A stretch of 64,000 nucleotides of DNA from Bombyx mori (lineage: Eukaryota > Arthropoda > Insecta > Lepidoptera > Bombycidae), in NCBI RefSeq assembly GCF_030269925.1, contig NC_085125.1:1146501-1210500 (forward strand), in the 5' to 3' direction. Both the position numbers and the translations under genes were made by a program. The notes under the pieces were generated by a model. The model was not told where the DNA came from. It searched no databases and saw only the letters and a list, made by a program, of their open reading frames with translations. Of the stretch, positions 35,401 through 43,533 are shown in pieces. Position 1 is the first letter of the stretch. Each line of letters begins with the position of its first letter.

Positions 35401-38400
35401 TGAACATTTATCTGCGCTAATAGTCAGTGTTCACTGTAGGTCATGGACAATCGGATTATTGGGGGCATAGCCATGCCATCGCCTAATTACTAGTTATATA
35501 ATGTGAAGATTACCTTTAGCAAACTTGCAATTAGCGCCAAAAAAATCCAGTAGACTTCCCAAAAGGTTCAGCGTGATTATTATTGACGACATAACCGCTA
35601 CAAAAATATCTGGACCGTCTATTGGGATTTCGTCAGCACTTGCTCCACAATATAACGGGTCTTTCACTCTAGTTTTCAGTTTATAATTCTTCCAAAACGT
35701 ATGGTTGAGCCATCTCTCTAGTGTCATTTTCCTGTCAATCATTGGTTCTGTTCTGTTTTTATATTTCTTCGTAATGCAAATTCCGTAATCCAAATTCGAG
35801 TGATTGTAATGGATTACATTTTCAGAAGAATATTGCTGTGAAATGTAAAAATATATATATATTTTATTGCATATTTAGACATAGTATAGTTGCGAGTCTA
35901 TGGGTGTAGCCATTAGAATACCTTGGAGATTTGTTGGGAATGATTAATTTTTTCACCAGATTTTATAGATGTTCTTCTTTAAAAGAGGCTCGGGAGAGTA
36001 TTAAGCTGTAGGCAGCGGCTTAGCTCTGCCCCTGGCATTGCTGAAGTCCATAGGCGACGGTAACCACTCACCATCAGATGGGCTGTATGCTCGTCTGCCT
36101 ATAAGAGATAATAAAAAAAAATTGTTTATAGATACTAGTAGAATCGATACGTTCATCCATTGTGCATATTATTTTGAAATGATTTCCCTTCTAATCTTGA
36201 GTACTATGACATATCCTTCTTCAAACTGGGCTTAAGAAAACTGTTACTTCATAGAGAACGCGCTATCAGGTGTGTCTACACTATACACTCTACACCATAT
36301 GCATAGGTTGCCACACAGCCTGCCTCGGCCGGGTATTGTCTTATCCGAGGATCTGGTCGCGGGTTGTTAAGCAATAGTGTTTTGGTAGATTCAATTCGAA
36401 CATGCTTGACCTTTTGGACGCCTTTCCCAAGCCGTATTCAGAAACCCTGCAATTTCCTCTTACTCCAAAAAATTATATGATTATTACTTGGATCATGTTC
36501 AGAAGTGCACTCGGTTCATCAGACACCAGAGCGAAGTTGATGTCACAGTACACGCCGCCAGGATCGAAGAAGCACTCCTCATATGGATCTAAATGGTAGA
36601 CTGGAGGCATTTTAGCATATTCTGGTCCTAAAATGAAATATCAGAATTTAATGACAGAAATCTGTATATTAATAATACGTGAAGCAAAAACTTTGTACCC
36701 CTTTTTACGAAAATAGCGCAGACGGAGGAGAATGAAATTTCCCACACTTATAGAGAATATAGAGAAGGAGTGCAGAATGGTAATATTTGTTTAAAATAAT
36801 GCATAGAATATACATTAAACCGATAAAGAAAACATTACACACACTAACATGTATTTAACTTACACACGTATAAATACTATTTTGTTTATTGTTAAAGTCT
36901 GACAAGTTGAGACAAGATTCATATTATTAATTTCTTTAATATTACTAGAGGTCCCGCAGTAGTCGAAATTCGACTATAATTAATTGGAATTGTAAGTTTG
37001 TACACTATTATGATTGTATTTTATACTTCTATAATCACAAATTTCGCCAAGACTACACTATAAAAAATATTAACAAAGACAAACAATATTTAATCTATTC
37101 TCAATTTGACAACAGACGTCAAGAACAAAAGTTTGACAATAAATAGTATGCATGCGTGTGTGCGTCAAATACATGGTATGTAGTGTGTGTAATGTTTTCT
37201 TTATGGATTTATTGTATCTTTTATGCATTATTTAAAAAAAATATTAGCATTGTGCACTTCTTCTCTATATTCTCTATAAGTGTGGGAAATTTCATACTCC
37301 TCCGTCCGCGCAATTTTCGTAAAAAGGGATACAAAGTTTTTGCTTCACGTATTAATATATAGATTATTTGTCAGTAGTGTAGCCTTGCCGAAATCTGTGA
37401 TAATAGAAGTAGTCTTTGACAATAGAACCGTAATAATGTACACACTTTTAATTTAAATTAATAATTATAGTCGAATTTCGACTACCGGGCGACCACTAGT
37501 ATGTTATTAATACGCTTTTATTAGTTTCATACGTATGTTAGTATGTAACGGAATCTTTGAACATGATTTTGGCCCCCGGACTAACGTCAGATTAACTCAA
37601 AATTTGGCATACTTATCAAGGACCGATAAAAAATCAATATTTTAAACAGTTAGACTAACTATTATTTATTTTTATGGTATAAGGTACGCACTTAGGTAGG
37701 CGGACGCAATTAATACCACATTAATTTATTCAACAGATGTTTTATTACATACATTGTTATTTTACGGTTTGTTACCACAATTGTCTCATGTAATGAGTTC
37801 CCATGATCACGGTAGATGAGTCATACCCGTTTAATGATAGTGTAAAATTTAAAACAAGATGATTTTTTCCCTGCCTATCCGCTAGTAGATTGATGCTATT
37901 TCAGCTACACCCTGACGGGTAGATGAGATTACGGGCTCACACTGAAAGAATTTACTAACAGTAGCCCTAGCAATAGCAGTGCTTCGCAGAATCTACCACC
38001 GGATCAGAATCGCGACCCACTGAGAAGATCCGGGGAGAATCTCAGCGGGCGTTTATTTTGTGACTAGTTGTTACCTATGTCTTCACGCGCTGGGTCAAGG
38101 AAAACTGCCACTGTATTTTCTCGTGGGAATGAGATGGACGAAATAAAAGGTGGCTTACGTCACTTGAACTAAAAACTAACTGTAAGAACATGTCAATTAA
38201 TTACTTAGTTTCTTCTTCAGAAGAAACAAACACACTTTGATTTTTATGATATTGAAGAATATGAACTCAATAGGATTAGATATAGGTATTTAAGTGTACC
38301 TTGAATAATTTTCTTCAATGTAGGTATATTATTATTGCAGGAATAAAGTCTGGATTGCGGGACGTAAAACAGCTTTTGCTTGTACCTACATACTATACAT

Positions 38401-39930
38401 AAACATAGGCAATATAATGCGGACGCAATAATTTATATTTGTTCGGTAGTGAATTTTACGAAATGGCATATTTATTTATTTATTGCATAGATGAGTAGAC
38501 GTACCTAAGTGGTTGCCGTAGCCCATAGACATCTACAACGTAAATGCCGCCACGGCCACCTTGAGATATGAGTTCTAAGGTTTCAATATAGTTACAACGG
38601 CTGCCTCATCCTTCAAATCGAAACGCATTACTGCTTCACGTCAGAAATAGGCGGGGTGATGGTACCTACTAGTGTGGACTCACAAGACGTACCACCAGTA
38701 CACAAATTATAATTTTGCGGGTTTGATTTTTTTCCTTCATCGTGGAAATCAATCGTTTATATTTATTTATTAAGTACGTATTTCATTAGAAAAATTGGTA
38801 CCCGCCTGCGGGATTCGAACACCGGTGCATCGCTAGATACGAATACACCGGACGTCTTATCCTTTAGGCCGACTTTAGACGACTATTTTTTTGTATACAC
38901 ATGTATTTTAGACAAGTTGATGACTAAGAGAGGTAATTGAACTCAGCGACGATCTAGCCGTAATGATTATAACGAAATTTAGATTTAAATGGGCAAATGG
39001 GCTTATATATCACCTGGTGGTCACCAGTTTCGCAGCGTGAACCACTCTTGGACTTAGGGTTGGAGTCTTAGCTCTATTGTAGCTTTCAAATCACAATAAG
39101 TTGGCGGAACAAATAGATATGATAGCAGTACCTGACTAGAAGCCACTAGTGCTAGAGGCCATTCCATCGGTAATGAAAGGGAACAACAGCAAAAATACAA
39201 ACACATATGAATTCGCACACGTTCGCACACAACGCGTTTTAACATAGATACATATACACACACATTAAAAAGTTAAAATTGTACAGCTGTTAATACATAA
39301 ACATACACTTATGATAACTGAAATTATGCCAAATAATAAATTGGCGGTTAAGCATTATATTAAATATTGTCTTTAAAAAAACCAATTCGCAGCTTAAAGA
39401 AAATATACTTTTGAATTTACTGTCATTAAGTTAGTTTTTATGTTTTTTTTCGTTATTTTATAGTAATTAATTTACTCTAAAATAACGGAAAAAAAGGGGG
39501 GGAAAAGGTCGACCGAAGAAGACATGGATGGAGTGTGTGAATGACGATATGAGAGAGAGAGGAGTGAGTGTTGAGATGACGGCTGATAGAAGAGAATGGA
39601 AGAGAAAAATTAGCTGTGCCGACCCCACATAGTGGGATAAGGTGGAGAAAAAGAAGATTTTATAGTAATTAATTTAAGGATTGACATCTTAAGATTAGAT
39701 TTCGTTATATGTTACATAGTTTCTTTCTTTTTTAACACTGACATTAAAATTTTGAAGAGAAAGAGAGAGATACAAAAAGTAGATTTTTAAATAAGTCTAC
39801 TCGTTCAAGATTTAGATAAGCTGTTACATTATTAATAAATAAACAAAATCTTACCATCCAAATCCATTTTTCCAGCACAAAATCGGACACATATGGTCAA
39901 GAAAAAGCATAAAACAGGAAAATACACCAT
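20286..39930 (-). CDS. NRF-6-like (nose resistant to fluoxetine) acyltransferase-3 family protein, 13 coding exons
   Basis: Assembled by hand: exons 39855-39930, 36488-36627, 35514-35835, 34820-34928, 33813-33897, 32485-32651, 30703-30781, 29237-29340, 27439-27612, 25800-25944, 24591-24780, 21451-21593, 20286-20429. All introns are GT-AG, phases match at every junction, and the sum is 1878 bp (625 residues plus stop). It has a signal peptide (residues 1-19, FLTICVRFCA), then a cysteine-containing NRF domain (MPPVYHLDPYEEC, DINFALVSDEPS, LDYGICIT). The multi-pass acyltransferase-3 domain follows, with FSLRQNW, H227 in ISIHSFLP, MQTFFIISG, RHLGSGPLW, CRRNWWMHLLY, WYLAADMQLYC and LTYSAYLVH. Worm NRF-6 acts in drug sensitivity and lipid/yolk transport; the insect substrate is unknown. 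Length is within the family range. The first exon has a duplicate at 47368-47443. The exact ends of introns are by eye. Confidence 0.9.
20634..20880. other. Intron 12 sequence, no gene
   Basis: Moderately GC-balanced stretch within the last intron. It could be an old repeat, but I did not find a partner in the window. Confidence 0.3.
21018..21126 (+). other. GC-rich exon-like segment in intron 12, antisense to the gene
   Basis: About 110 bp of high GC in an AT-rich intron. In the plus frame starting ACA at 21018 nearly every codon ends in G or C (for example the stretch reading SRFYTFFDTSCSNATPD), with no stop until about 21290. This looks like a fragment of a coding exon from elsewhere (retroposed or captured by a transposon). 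Not recognised; the minus strand has a stop in its best frame. Confidence 0.3.
21451..21593 (-). CDS. NRF-6-like gene, exon 12
   Basis: Acceptor ATTATTATTACAG, donor ATG|GTAAATTG, 143 bp. Encodes ISSKLTYSAYLVHIGLIRY, the strongest family signature. The AT-rich tail of a minus-strand SINE abuts the acceptor. Confidence 0.88.
21612..21860 (-). mobile_element. tRNA-derived SINE, not Bm1
   Basis: On the minus strand it starts GCCGTCTAGTGTAGTGGTAA (A-box) and has GGGTTCGAATCCCGCC (B-box), then a 170-bp unrelated body ending in an AT-rich tail. The head resembles a tRNA gene, but its body and tail mark it as a SINE. Confidence 0.6.
22356..23020 (+). repeat. Left 665-bp inverted arm
   Basis: Pairs with 23615-24279. 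It contains repeated TCTGCC/GGCAGA hexamers, possibly subterminal binding sites. Confidence 0.8.
23043..23529 (+). pseudogene. 3' exons of a transposase-like gene inside the fold-back element
   Basis: Two segments, 23043-23376 and 23456-23529, read through with GT-AG signals (donor CCTG|GTAAG, acceptor TTTTTGCAG). A possible acceptor (AACTTGCCAG) sits at the left. The peptide contains IPPHKSELYQQLLRAHYISS, DPLEYGWIEQDN and an acidic C-terminus ending in a run of D. It looks like the C-terminal end of a transposon-encoded protein whose main part was deleted. Not recognised by name. Confidence 0.45.
23615..24279 (-). repeat. Right 665-bp inverted arm
   Basis: Reverse complement of 22356-23020. 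Confidence 0.8.
24351..24559 (+). mobile_element. Helitron-like element
   Basis: Near-identical to 212-418: starts TCTATACTTAATATTATAAAG and ends GGGTCGCTAG followed by T. In intron 11, beside the exon 11 donor. Confidence 0.65.
24591..24780 (-). CDS. NRF-6-like gene, exon 11
   Basis: Acceptor TTTTTTCAG, donor TTGAAG|GTAAATA, 190 bp. Encodes two membrane helices (LIPLVLVGIIYTGLIFII and TLFDTFVAILILGCIF). A Helitron end lies 31 bp past the donor. Confidence 0.87.
24880..25340. repeat. Jockey-type LINE 3' fragments in both orientations
   Basis: A minus-strand piece (about 24880-25000, with the ATGTCATAGCGCTCGG and ATGGTACGTGGCAAAAAAGA blocks) is followed by plus-strand 3' ends at about 25100-25240 and 25300-25360. 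A rearranged cluster; non-coding. Confidence 0.45.
25384..25628 (+). mobile_element. Bm1 SINE, 3' part
   Basis: Runs from CTGGTGGTGGGACCTCTTGT to CACCCATCTAAGAC plus poly(A). The tRNA-like head is missing. Confidence 0.7.
25800..25944 (-). CDS. NRF-6-like gene, exon 10
   Basis: Acceptor TTGTTTCAG, donor TTCAAG|GTAAGC, 145 bp. Encodes LYVPGHTNLPACVIGLTLGY, matching the conserved loop-plus-helix of acyltransferase-3 proteins. Confidence 0.88.
25970..26085 (+). repeat. Jockey-type LINE 3' end
   Basis: GGCAGCGGCTTGGCTCTGCC block with an A-rich end, immediately upstream of exon 10 on the gene strand. Confidence 0.5.
26095..26433 (-). mobile_element. Helitron-like element, minus strand
   Basis: The 3' end on the minus strand is CGAAGCGAAGCGAGGGCGGG then TCGCTAG; the 5' end is TCTATATATTATATAAAT. 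It also contains a GTCACCGG-type palindrome near 26178. In intron 9. Confidence 0.5.
26576..26820 (+). mobile_element. Bm1 SINE, 3' part
   Basis: CTGGTGGTAGGACCACTTGT through CACCCATCTATGCAATAAAT plus poly(A). Confidence 0.7.
26950..27240 (+). repeat. Arm of the 54742-55500 fold-back family
   Basis: CATCCCACGCTTTTTTT, GTTGGATTTTCTATAAAAGC and AATCATGTTCAAAGATT match the right arm at 55190-55500. Only one arm is present here. Confidence 0.45.
27259..27400 (+). mobile_element. Bm1 SINE, 3' fragment
   Basis: From GTTGTAACTACACTTGAGAC to the CACCCATATAATC end. 5'-truncated. Confidence 0.6.
27439..27612 (-). CDS. NRF-6-like gene, exon 9
   Basis: Acceptor AATTTCCAG, donor CCAGA|GTAAGT, 174 bp. 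Encodes YLAADMQLYCVSICVFVFF and a second helix (IILTSLFLIGCLF). Confidence 0.88.
27756..28005 (-). mobile_element. Helitron-like element, minus strand
   Basis: Same family as 6597-6845, with an A+T insert and small changes near its 3' end (GTACCAGTCC instead of GTACCCGTCC). Confidence 0.55.
28476..28766 (+). mobile_element. Helitron-like element, third family
   Basis: Starts TCTATATATATAAAAATGAA and ends CCGGGTCAGCTAG followed by T. A related copy is at 34940-35232. In intron 8. Confidence 0.55.
29010..29150 (+). pseudogene. Relic of a LINE ORF C-terminus
   Basis: The plus-strand reading KKWTDCVKDDM... and the CVDPR ending match the C-terminal segment also seen at 39500-39650 and 47020-47165. 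Very short and degraded. Confidence 0.4.
29237..29340 (-). CDS. NRF-6-like gene, exon 8
   Basis: Acceptor TTTTTGTGCAG, donor ACTTG|GTAAGT, 104 bp. Encodes DCRRNWWMHLLYVNNY and SECMGQTW, a hallmark of the family. Confidence 0.87.
29580..30360. other. Intron 7 sequence, no gene
   Basis: Contains a GC-richer patch (29630-29780) with GAGAGCGAG-like words, similar in flavour to the upstream flank at 51600-51760. Otherwise AT-rich. No exon found. Confidence 0.3.
30372..30606 (+). mobile_element. Bm1 SINE, 3' part, diverged
   Basis: GAGTTCGCGCGGGTAGGTAC to ACCAACCTAAGC plus A-rich end, with a deletion in the GCAGTAATGCG block. Confidence 0.6.
30703..30781 (-). CDS. NRF-6-like gene, exon 7
   Basis: Acceptor TTATTTGTAG, donor GGCAG|GTGAGC, 79 bp. 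Encodes RLTLPYAFLLGFTSTW and the family motif GSGPLW. Confidence 0.85.
30957..31345. mobile_element. MITE-like element with GGAACGAAGTTCC ends
   Basis: GGAATGAAGTTCCTTATGGG at the left and ATAAGGAACTTCGTTC near 31302-31317, then the GTCCCACGACACCACACA block. Third member of the family at 4952 and 16264. Confidence 0.45.
31346..31462 (-). repeat. Jockey-type LINE 3' end, minus strand
   Basis: Poly(T) start, then AGGCAGACGAGAGCATACGG and GCAGAGCCAAGCCGC blocks. Confidence 0.5.
31577..31822 (-). mobile_element. Bm1 SINE, 3' part, minus strand
   Basis: TTTTTTTTATTGCCTAGATG to GGTCCCACCACCA, a complete 3' half. Confidence 0.7.
31995..32238 (-). mobile_element. Bm1 SINE, 3' part, minus strand
   Basis: ATTGCTTAAATGGTTGGACG to GAGGTCCTACCTCCAG. 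Lies 250 bp from exon 6, in intron 6. Confidence 0.7.
32485..32651 (-). CDS. NRF-6-like gene, exon 6
   Basis: Acceptor AATTTTCAG, donor TTAAG|GTGAGT, 167 bp. Encodes a membrane segment with MQTFFIISGCLFVIKY. Confidence 0.87.
32862..33185 (-). pseudogene. C-terminal fragment of an RTE-type LINE ORF
   Basis: 107 codons read without a stop. MLGISLKDKIRNEIIRQRTK, KLKWQWAGHICRR and GRPLARWCDDLRTVAGKKWM are the well-known C-terminal blocks of RTE-like reverse transcriptase proteins. The RT domain itself is absent, so this is a 5'-truncated copy in intron 5 of the NRF-6-like gene. Confidence 0.65.
33813..33897 (-). CDS. NRF-6-like gene, exon 5
   Basis: Acceptor TTTTTTCAG, donor TCG|GTAAGT, 85 bp. 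Encodes the helix carrying the conserved histidine H227 (VFVISIHSFLPVTNYM). Confidence 0.85.
33985..34110 (-). repeat. Jockey-type LINE 3' end, minus strand
   Basis: AGGCAGACAAGCATACGGCC to GAGCCAAGTCGCTGCC. In intron 4. Confidence 0.5.
34820..34928 (-). CDS. NRF-6-like gene, exon 4
   Basis: Acceptor TTGTTCTAG, donor ATCAA|GTGAGA, 109 bp. Encodes SCFSLRQNWNRLVATP and LKPINGIK, the usual lead into the acyltransferase domain. A Helitron end lies about 11-14 bp from the acceptor. Confidence 0.85.
34940..35232 (+). mobile_element. Helitron-like element beside the exon 4 acceptor
   Basis: Same family as 28476-28766 (ATGAATTGCTGTTCGTTAGT near the 5' end; ends GGGTTAGCTAG then T). Its 5' terminus is about 11-14 bp from the intron 3 acceptor, so the acceptor's upstream region is element-derived. 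Confidence 0.5.
35514..35835 (-). CDS. NRF-6-like gene, exon 3
   Basis: Acceptor TTTCACAG, donor AAAG|GTAATC, 322 bp. Encodes the rest of the NRF domain (HYNHSNLDYGICIT, cysteines in LYCGAS and GANCKF) and the first transmembrane helix (FVAVMSSIIITLNLLGSLL). Confidence 0.88.
35965..36115 (+). repeat. Jockey-type LINE 3' end
   Basis: TTCTTTAAAAGAGGCTCG, GGCAGCGGCTTAGCTCTGCC and a CATCAGATGGGC block, with poly(A). Confidence 0.5.
36488..36627 (-). CDS. NRF-6-like gene, exon 2
   Basis: Acceptor TTCATTTTAG, donor CAA|GTAATAA, 140 bp. Encodes the start of the NRF domain (PEYAKMPPVYHLDPYEEC). A Helitron begins 34 bp upstream of the acceptor. Confidence 0.88.
36661..37499 (+). mobile_element. Helitron-like element containing a second, inverted Helitron
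   Basis: The outer element starts TCTGTATATTAATAATACGT and ends CGGGCGACCACTAG then T. Inside it, 36945-37363 is a minus-strand copy of the same family (minus-strand start TCTATATATTAATACGTGAA, end GGGACCTCTAG). The pair forms a long inverted repeat. Related single copies lie at 43108-43533 and 49219-49647. Confidence 0.5.
37505..37632 (-). repeat. Arm of the 54742-55500 fold-back family
   Basis: Minus strand reads AATCATGTTCAAAGATTCCG and CTAATAAAAGCG as at 55450-55510. The left breakpoint of the tandem duplication falls at its edge. Confidence 0.4.
38470..38872 (-). mobile_element. Bm1 SINE, near full length, minus strand (copy A)
   Basis: tRNA-like head on the minus strand (GGCCTAAAGGATAAGACGTC, TTCGAATCCCGCAGGCGGG) and body. 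A paralogue from the duplication is at 45944-46342, so insertion came before the duplication. Confidence 0.75.
39500..39655 (+). pseudogene. Relic of a LINE ORF C-terminus (copy A)
   Basis: Plus-frame fragment RPKKTWMECVNDDMRERG, then REWKRKISCADPT. Duplicated at 47020-47165. Confidence 0.45.
39855..39930 (-). CDS. NRF-6-like gene, coding exon 1 (copy A)
   Basis: Begins ATGGTGTATTTTCC. Encodes the whole signal peptide and ends after one base of a codon (phase 1) at G|GTAAGATT. This is the proximal of two copies created by the tandem duplication. Confidence 0.85.
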
Positions 39931-40029
39931 TTTTATTTTAAAAAAAACACAAAAAATCTCAGAGACAATCACCAATTTTCAAACTTTATTTATAACTTCT
40001 CGAGACGAAAAATACATTTAAGTAACTGA

Positions 40030-40036
40030 TTTTATA
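40030..40036 (-). promoter_or_regulatory. Possible TATA box upstream of exon 1A
   Basis: Minus strand TATAAAA, 100 bp upstream of the ATG. The same word is kept in copy B (47544-47550), whereas a second candidate at 39988-39995 (TATAAATA) is changed in B. Start site not known. Confidence 0.25.
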
Positions 40037-40706
40037 CAATTAACGTATTATATTATTAAAAATTAATAAATAACTATGCACGACCGACACAAATTGGCAT
40101 TGACTTGTCATGTTCATTGACTGACTCCAAATAAATATCATACCAATGGTGATTCTTATTTAACACTAAGGATACACTAACACAAGCGGCAGCGTTTTTT
40201 TTAAATCCTGCATACAAGTCATTCATCAAATTTTCTTAAAGTAATTACGAAACACGTGCTAAAGTATCAAAATAATTTCGTGTATTAAAAATAGTTCTGT
40301 ATAATTTAGAAGCAAATCAAGAGCGGATCATAGATTGTACCCTAGAAATTTCTGTATAATGTCTACGGCCGATGGTATGGCCAGCATTCAACATGCCTGT
40401 GAACTCCGTTAACCTCACCAGATGGACTAACAGTTTCTAATTAGTAATAAAAACAGAACTCGCTATCAATGTCTGTATTTTTTTTTAACTTTTTTATAGT
40501 TTAGTAGATGATCAAAGATTGATAACACTCAATCTGTGTCACAGTATTTTCAGCTTAGCCAACCAACGTGTTCACCAATAAGTCCACTTTTATAAATAGT
40601 CTCAAGCTATAAATGAGCTTAAAAAAAACCAATGCTCCATTTTTATGTTTCATTCGCTGCGTGAATGGATCAGTTTACGCCTAACTTGTTGTTATGAGGT
40701 TATCGC

Positions 40707-40721
40707 AGTCTAATTACCATC
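40707..40721. repeat. Target-site duplication, left copy
   Basis: AGTCTAATTACCATC, repeated at 42097-42111 and present once at the empty site 48220-48234. Confidence 0.85.
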
Positions 40722-41476
40722 ACGCCCTGACCCGCGACAACGTTGCGGCGTTGCGACGTCCGCAGCGCGCGATTGCGGTCAGGGCGGTTCGTGGATACCG
40801 CACCGTCTCGTTCGAGGCGGCGTGCGTGCTAGCTGGGACGCCTCCCTGGGACCTGGAAGCGGAGGCGCTCGCTGCGGATTACGCGTGGCGATGCGATCTC
40901 CGCTCCAGGGGGGAGCCGCGTCCTGGCGCGGTGGAAGTTCGAGCGCGGAAGCTTCAATCTCGGCGTGCCGTGCTCGAGGCGTGGTCTCGCCGCCTGGCGG
41001 ACCCCGCCTACGGGCGACGGACCGTCGAGGCGATCCGCCCGGTCCTCTCGGACTGGGTGAATCGCGACCGAGGACGTCTCACCTTCCGAGCGACGCAGGT
41101 GCTCACGGGACACGGCTGTTTCGGTCGCTACCTGCACCTCGTCGCCCGGAGGGAGCCGACGCCGAAGTGCCACCACTGCAGTGGCTGCAACGAGGACACG
41201 GCGGAGCACACGCTCGCGTACTGCCCCGCTTTCGCGGAGCAGCGCCGCGTCCTCGTTGCAAAAATAGGACCGGACTTGTCGCTTCCGACCGTCGTGGCTA
41301 CGATGCTCGGCAGCGACGAGTCCTGGCAGGCGATGCTCGACTTCTGCGAGTCCACCATCTCGCAGAAGGAGGCGGCGGAACAGGAGAGGGAGAGCTCTTC
41401 TTCCCTCTCGGCGCCGTGCCGCCGCCGTCGGGCCGGGGGTCGGAGGAGGGCGTTTGTCCAGCTCCAGCCCCTATGA
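40722..41476 (+). pseudogene. R1-clade LINE ORF2 C-terminal fragment
   Basis: Begins at HALTRDNVAALRRPQRAIAV, after the RT palm motifs, so no catalytic residues remain. Retains the CHHC-x10-H-x4-C knuckle (CHHCSGCNEDTAEH) and ends at TGA. Clear but not close similarity to the 16.7-kb copy, so it came from a different source element. Confidence 0.78.
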
Positions 41477-42096
41477 GGAGGCAGTCTCCTCCCGGTGATG
41501 GTCACGGGGCGACCTAAGGGGGTTGAGGCTGCGCCGCACGCTACCGTCACTCTAGCGCGCTGGCACCAGGAGGACGGGACGGCGCGTCGGCGGCTGCGGA
41601 CTGCGATGCGGTCCGCATTTTCGTCGTCGCTGTCGTCGCCGAACATACTGTTGAAGAGCAACCCGGTCGGCGGTGTATCGCGTTCCGACCCGGCAGGCTG
41701 GTTCTGGCCCAGCGGGGTATCCCGGAACACCAGCGGCACCGCCCGGGCGGCCTGGTAGGGCCGCCGTACCGCGGAGACTGACGTCGTTGGTCGTCGACTA
41801 TCGCCTCGACGACCCGTCGGTCGGGCGTCCTCGGGGTGGCACCGCGTGTCTGGTTGTAGTGTTGACCGCGGGAACCCCCCTACTCTGAACGGGTTCTGAC
41901 CCCGGACGGAGATCGGACGTCGGGTGTAAGAGTGCAGGGGAGTCGTTTAGTGGGTGGGCCCTAAAATCCTTGGGCCCGCGATCTGCTCTCAACACCTGCA
42001 GATCGTTGAGTCCCACATACCCCGCGCGCCCCCTAGGCGCGGGGACCTCGTAGGAGGTTCGGCCCCCGGCCCGAGAAAAAAAAAAAAAAAAAAAAA
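40722..42096 (+). mobile_element. R1-clade LINE, short 5'-truncated copy
   Basis: Second member of the family at 16731-19980: the C-terminal 250 codons of ORF2, a 3' UTR of about 600 bp with the same GTGGGTGGGCCCTAAAATCC block, and poly(A). Inserted about 790 bp upstream of the exon 1A start codon in copy A only. Confidence 0.85.
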
Positions 42097-42206
42097 AGTC
42101 TAATTACCATCGAAATTTTGCCACCCATTATCTGGGTCAATTCAATATCTGGTTCAATTCAATAAGAGATATCTCAACTTTTGTAACCAAAAAGCATAGT
42201 TGCTTT

Positions 42207-42530
42207 GTGATAGAAATAAGTAATCGAAATCTATTTGTTTGGGGAGGACAACAATCGAAGGTTCTACATCAATCATCATCTCAGCCTATAATAGCTGTTG
42301 AAAATGTTGAACATAGGTGTTTACAATCGATATCCAATGCGGCCGGTCCGTTACCAACAGTAACTGCATCCATCGTGACCCAGCGATTTCCATCAGGTCG
42401 TCAGTCCATATGGTAGGCGGTCGTCCCACATTCCTCTTACCAGTACATGGTCTTCACTAAAGAATCTTTTTGCCAGACCGGCCGTCCGATCTTCGCGCTA
42501 TGTAGCTTGCCCACAGCCACTTCAGCTTAC
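42207..42530 (-). pseudogene. RTE-type LINE relic (copy A)
   Basis: The minus strand shows KLKWLWASYIARRSDGR, GKRNVGRPPTIWTDDL and AGSRWMQ, the C-terminal RTE block, with stops. Duplicate at 48330-48655. Confidence 0.45.
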
Positions 42531-43107
42531 AACAACTTTTACATCAATCAGCTGCATTTTTGTTGTTTGGGATTTGGATGAAGGCATTCCTAAGGTCTAT
42601 ATGTAGAACTCGCGATTCCGGTTTTTACCGGATTTCTTACTATGATCGCCACAACTTGCATAAGCATGTAAAAAACAAACCGATACAAAAATATTGTTGG
42701 GCTTATTTGTCGGTCGTTGAGATTGATATTAATATATTTTAATTATATTTATATTACTGGTTCAAGGTCGAATTCAAGGCGGTCAATACATGATACATTG
42801 ATATTCCGTAATCGCTTTAATCTATTTAGACCTAGAGGTTGTTATTGTGTGATGTGATTGTACATTAAAGTTATGTGACCTTTGGTTCATCGTATCTTTA
42901 TTATGTATCTGCTTGTTTTAGCTCAGTTATAAAAATTAATCAGTTATAATAATGAGACCGGTTTGTAATTAGTGTCTGATTATTTATTTTATTGAAGATT
43001 AAATTAGGATATATTTACATATAAGCCTCGTCATCAGCTCCTAACAAAAAAATTGAAAATAGGTCGTTAAGTAAACAACTTTGTTTTTCGTTTGCATTAA
43101 TCTAGTA

Positions 43108-43533
43108 CTAGATGTCCCGCAGTAGTCGAAATTCGACTATAATTAATTGAAATTGTAAGTTTGTACACTATTATGATTGTATTTTCAAAGACTATTATAC
43201 TTCTATAATCACCGCCACGACTACACTATAGAAAAATATTAATAAAGACAAACAATATTTAATCTATTCTCAATTTGACCACAGACGTCAAGAACAAAAG
43301 TTTGACAATAATGAAATAGTATGCATGCGTGTGTGCGTCAAATAAATCGTAGTGTGTGTAATGTTTTTTTTTTATTGATTTAATGTATTTTTTAGGTATT
43401 ATTTTAAAAAAATATTAACATTCTGCACTCCTTCTCTATGTTTTCTATAAGTTTGGGAAATTTCGTACTCCTCCTTCCGCGCAATTTTCGTAAAAAGGCA
43501 TACAAAGTTTTTCCTTCACGTTTTTTTATAAAA
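43108..43533 (-). mobile_element. Helitron-like element (copy A)
   Basis: 3' end on the minus strand ...CGACTACTGCGGGACATCTAG. The 5' end is degraded near TTCACGTTTTTTT. Copy B at 49219-49647 has the better 5' end. Confidence 0.45.
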
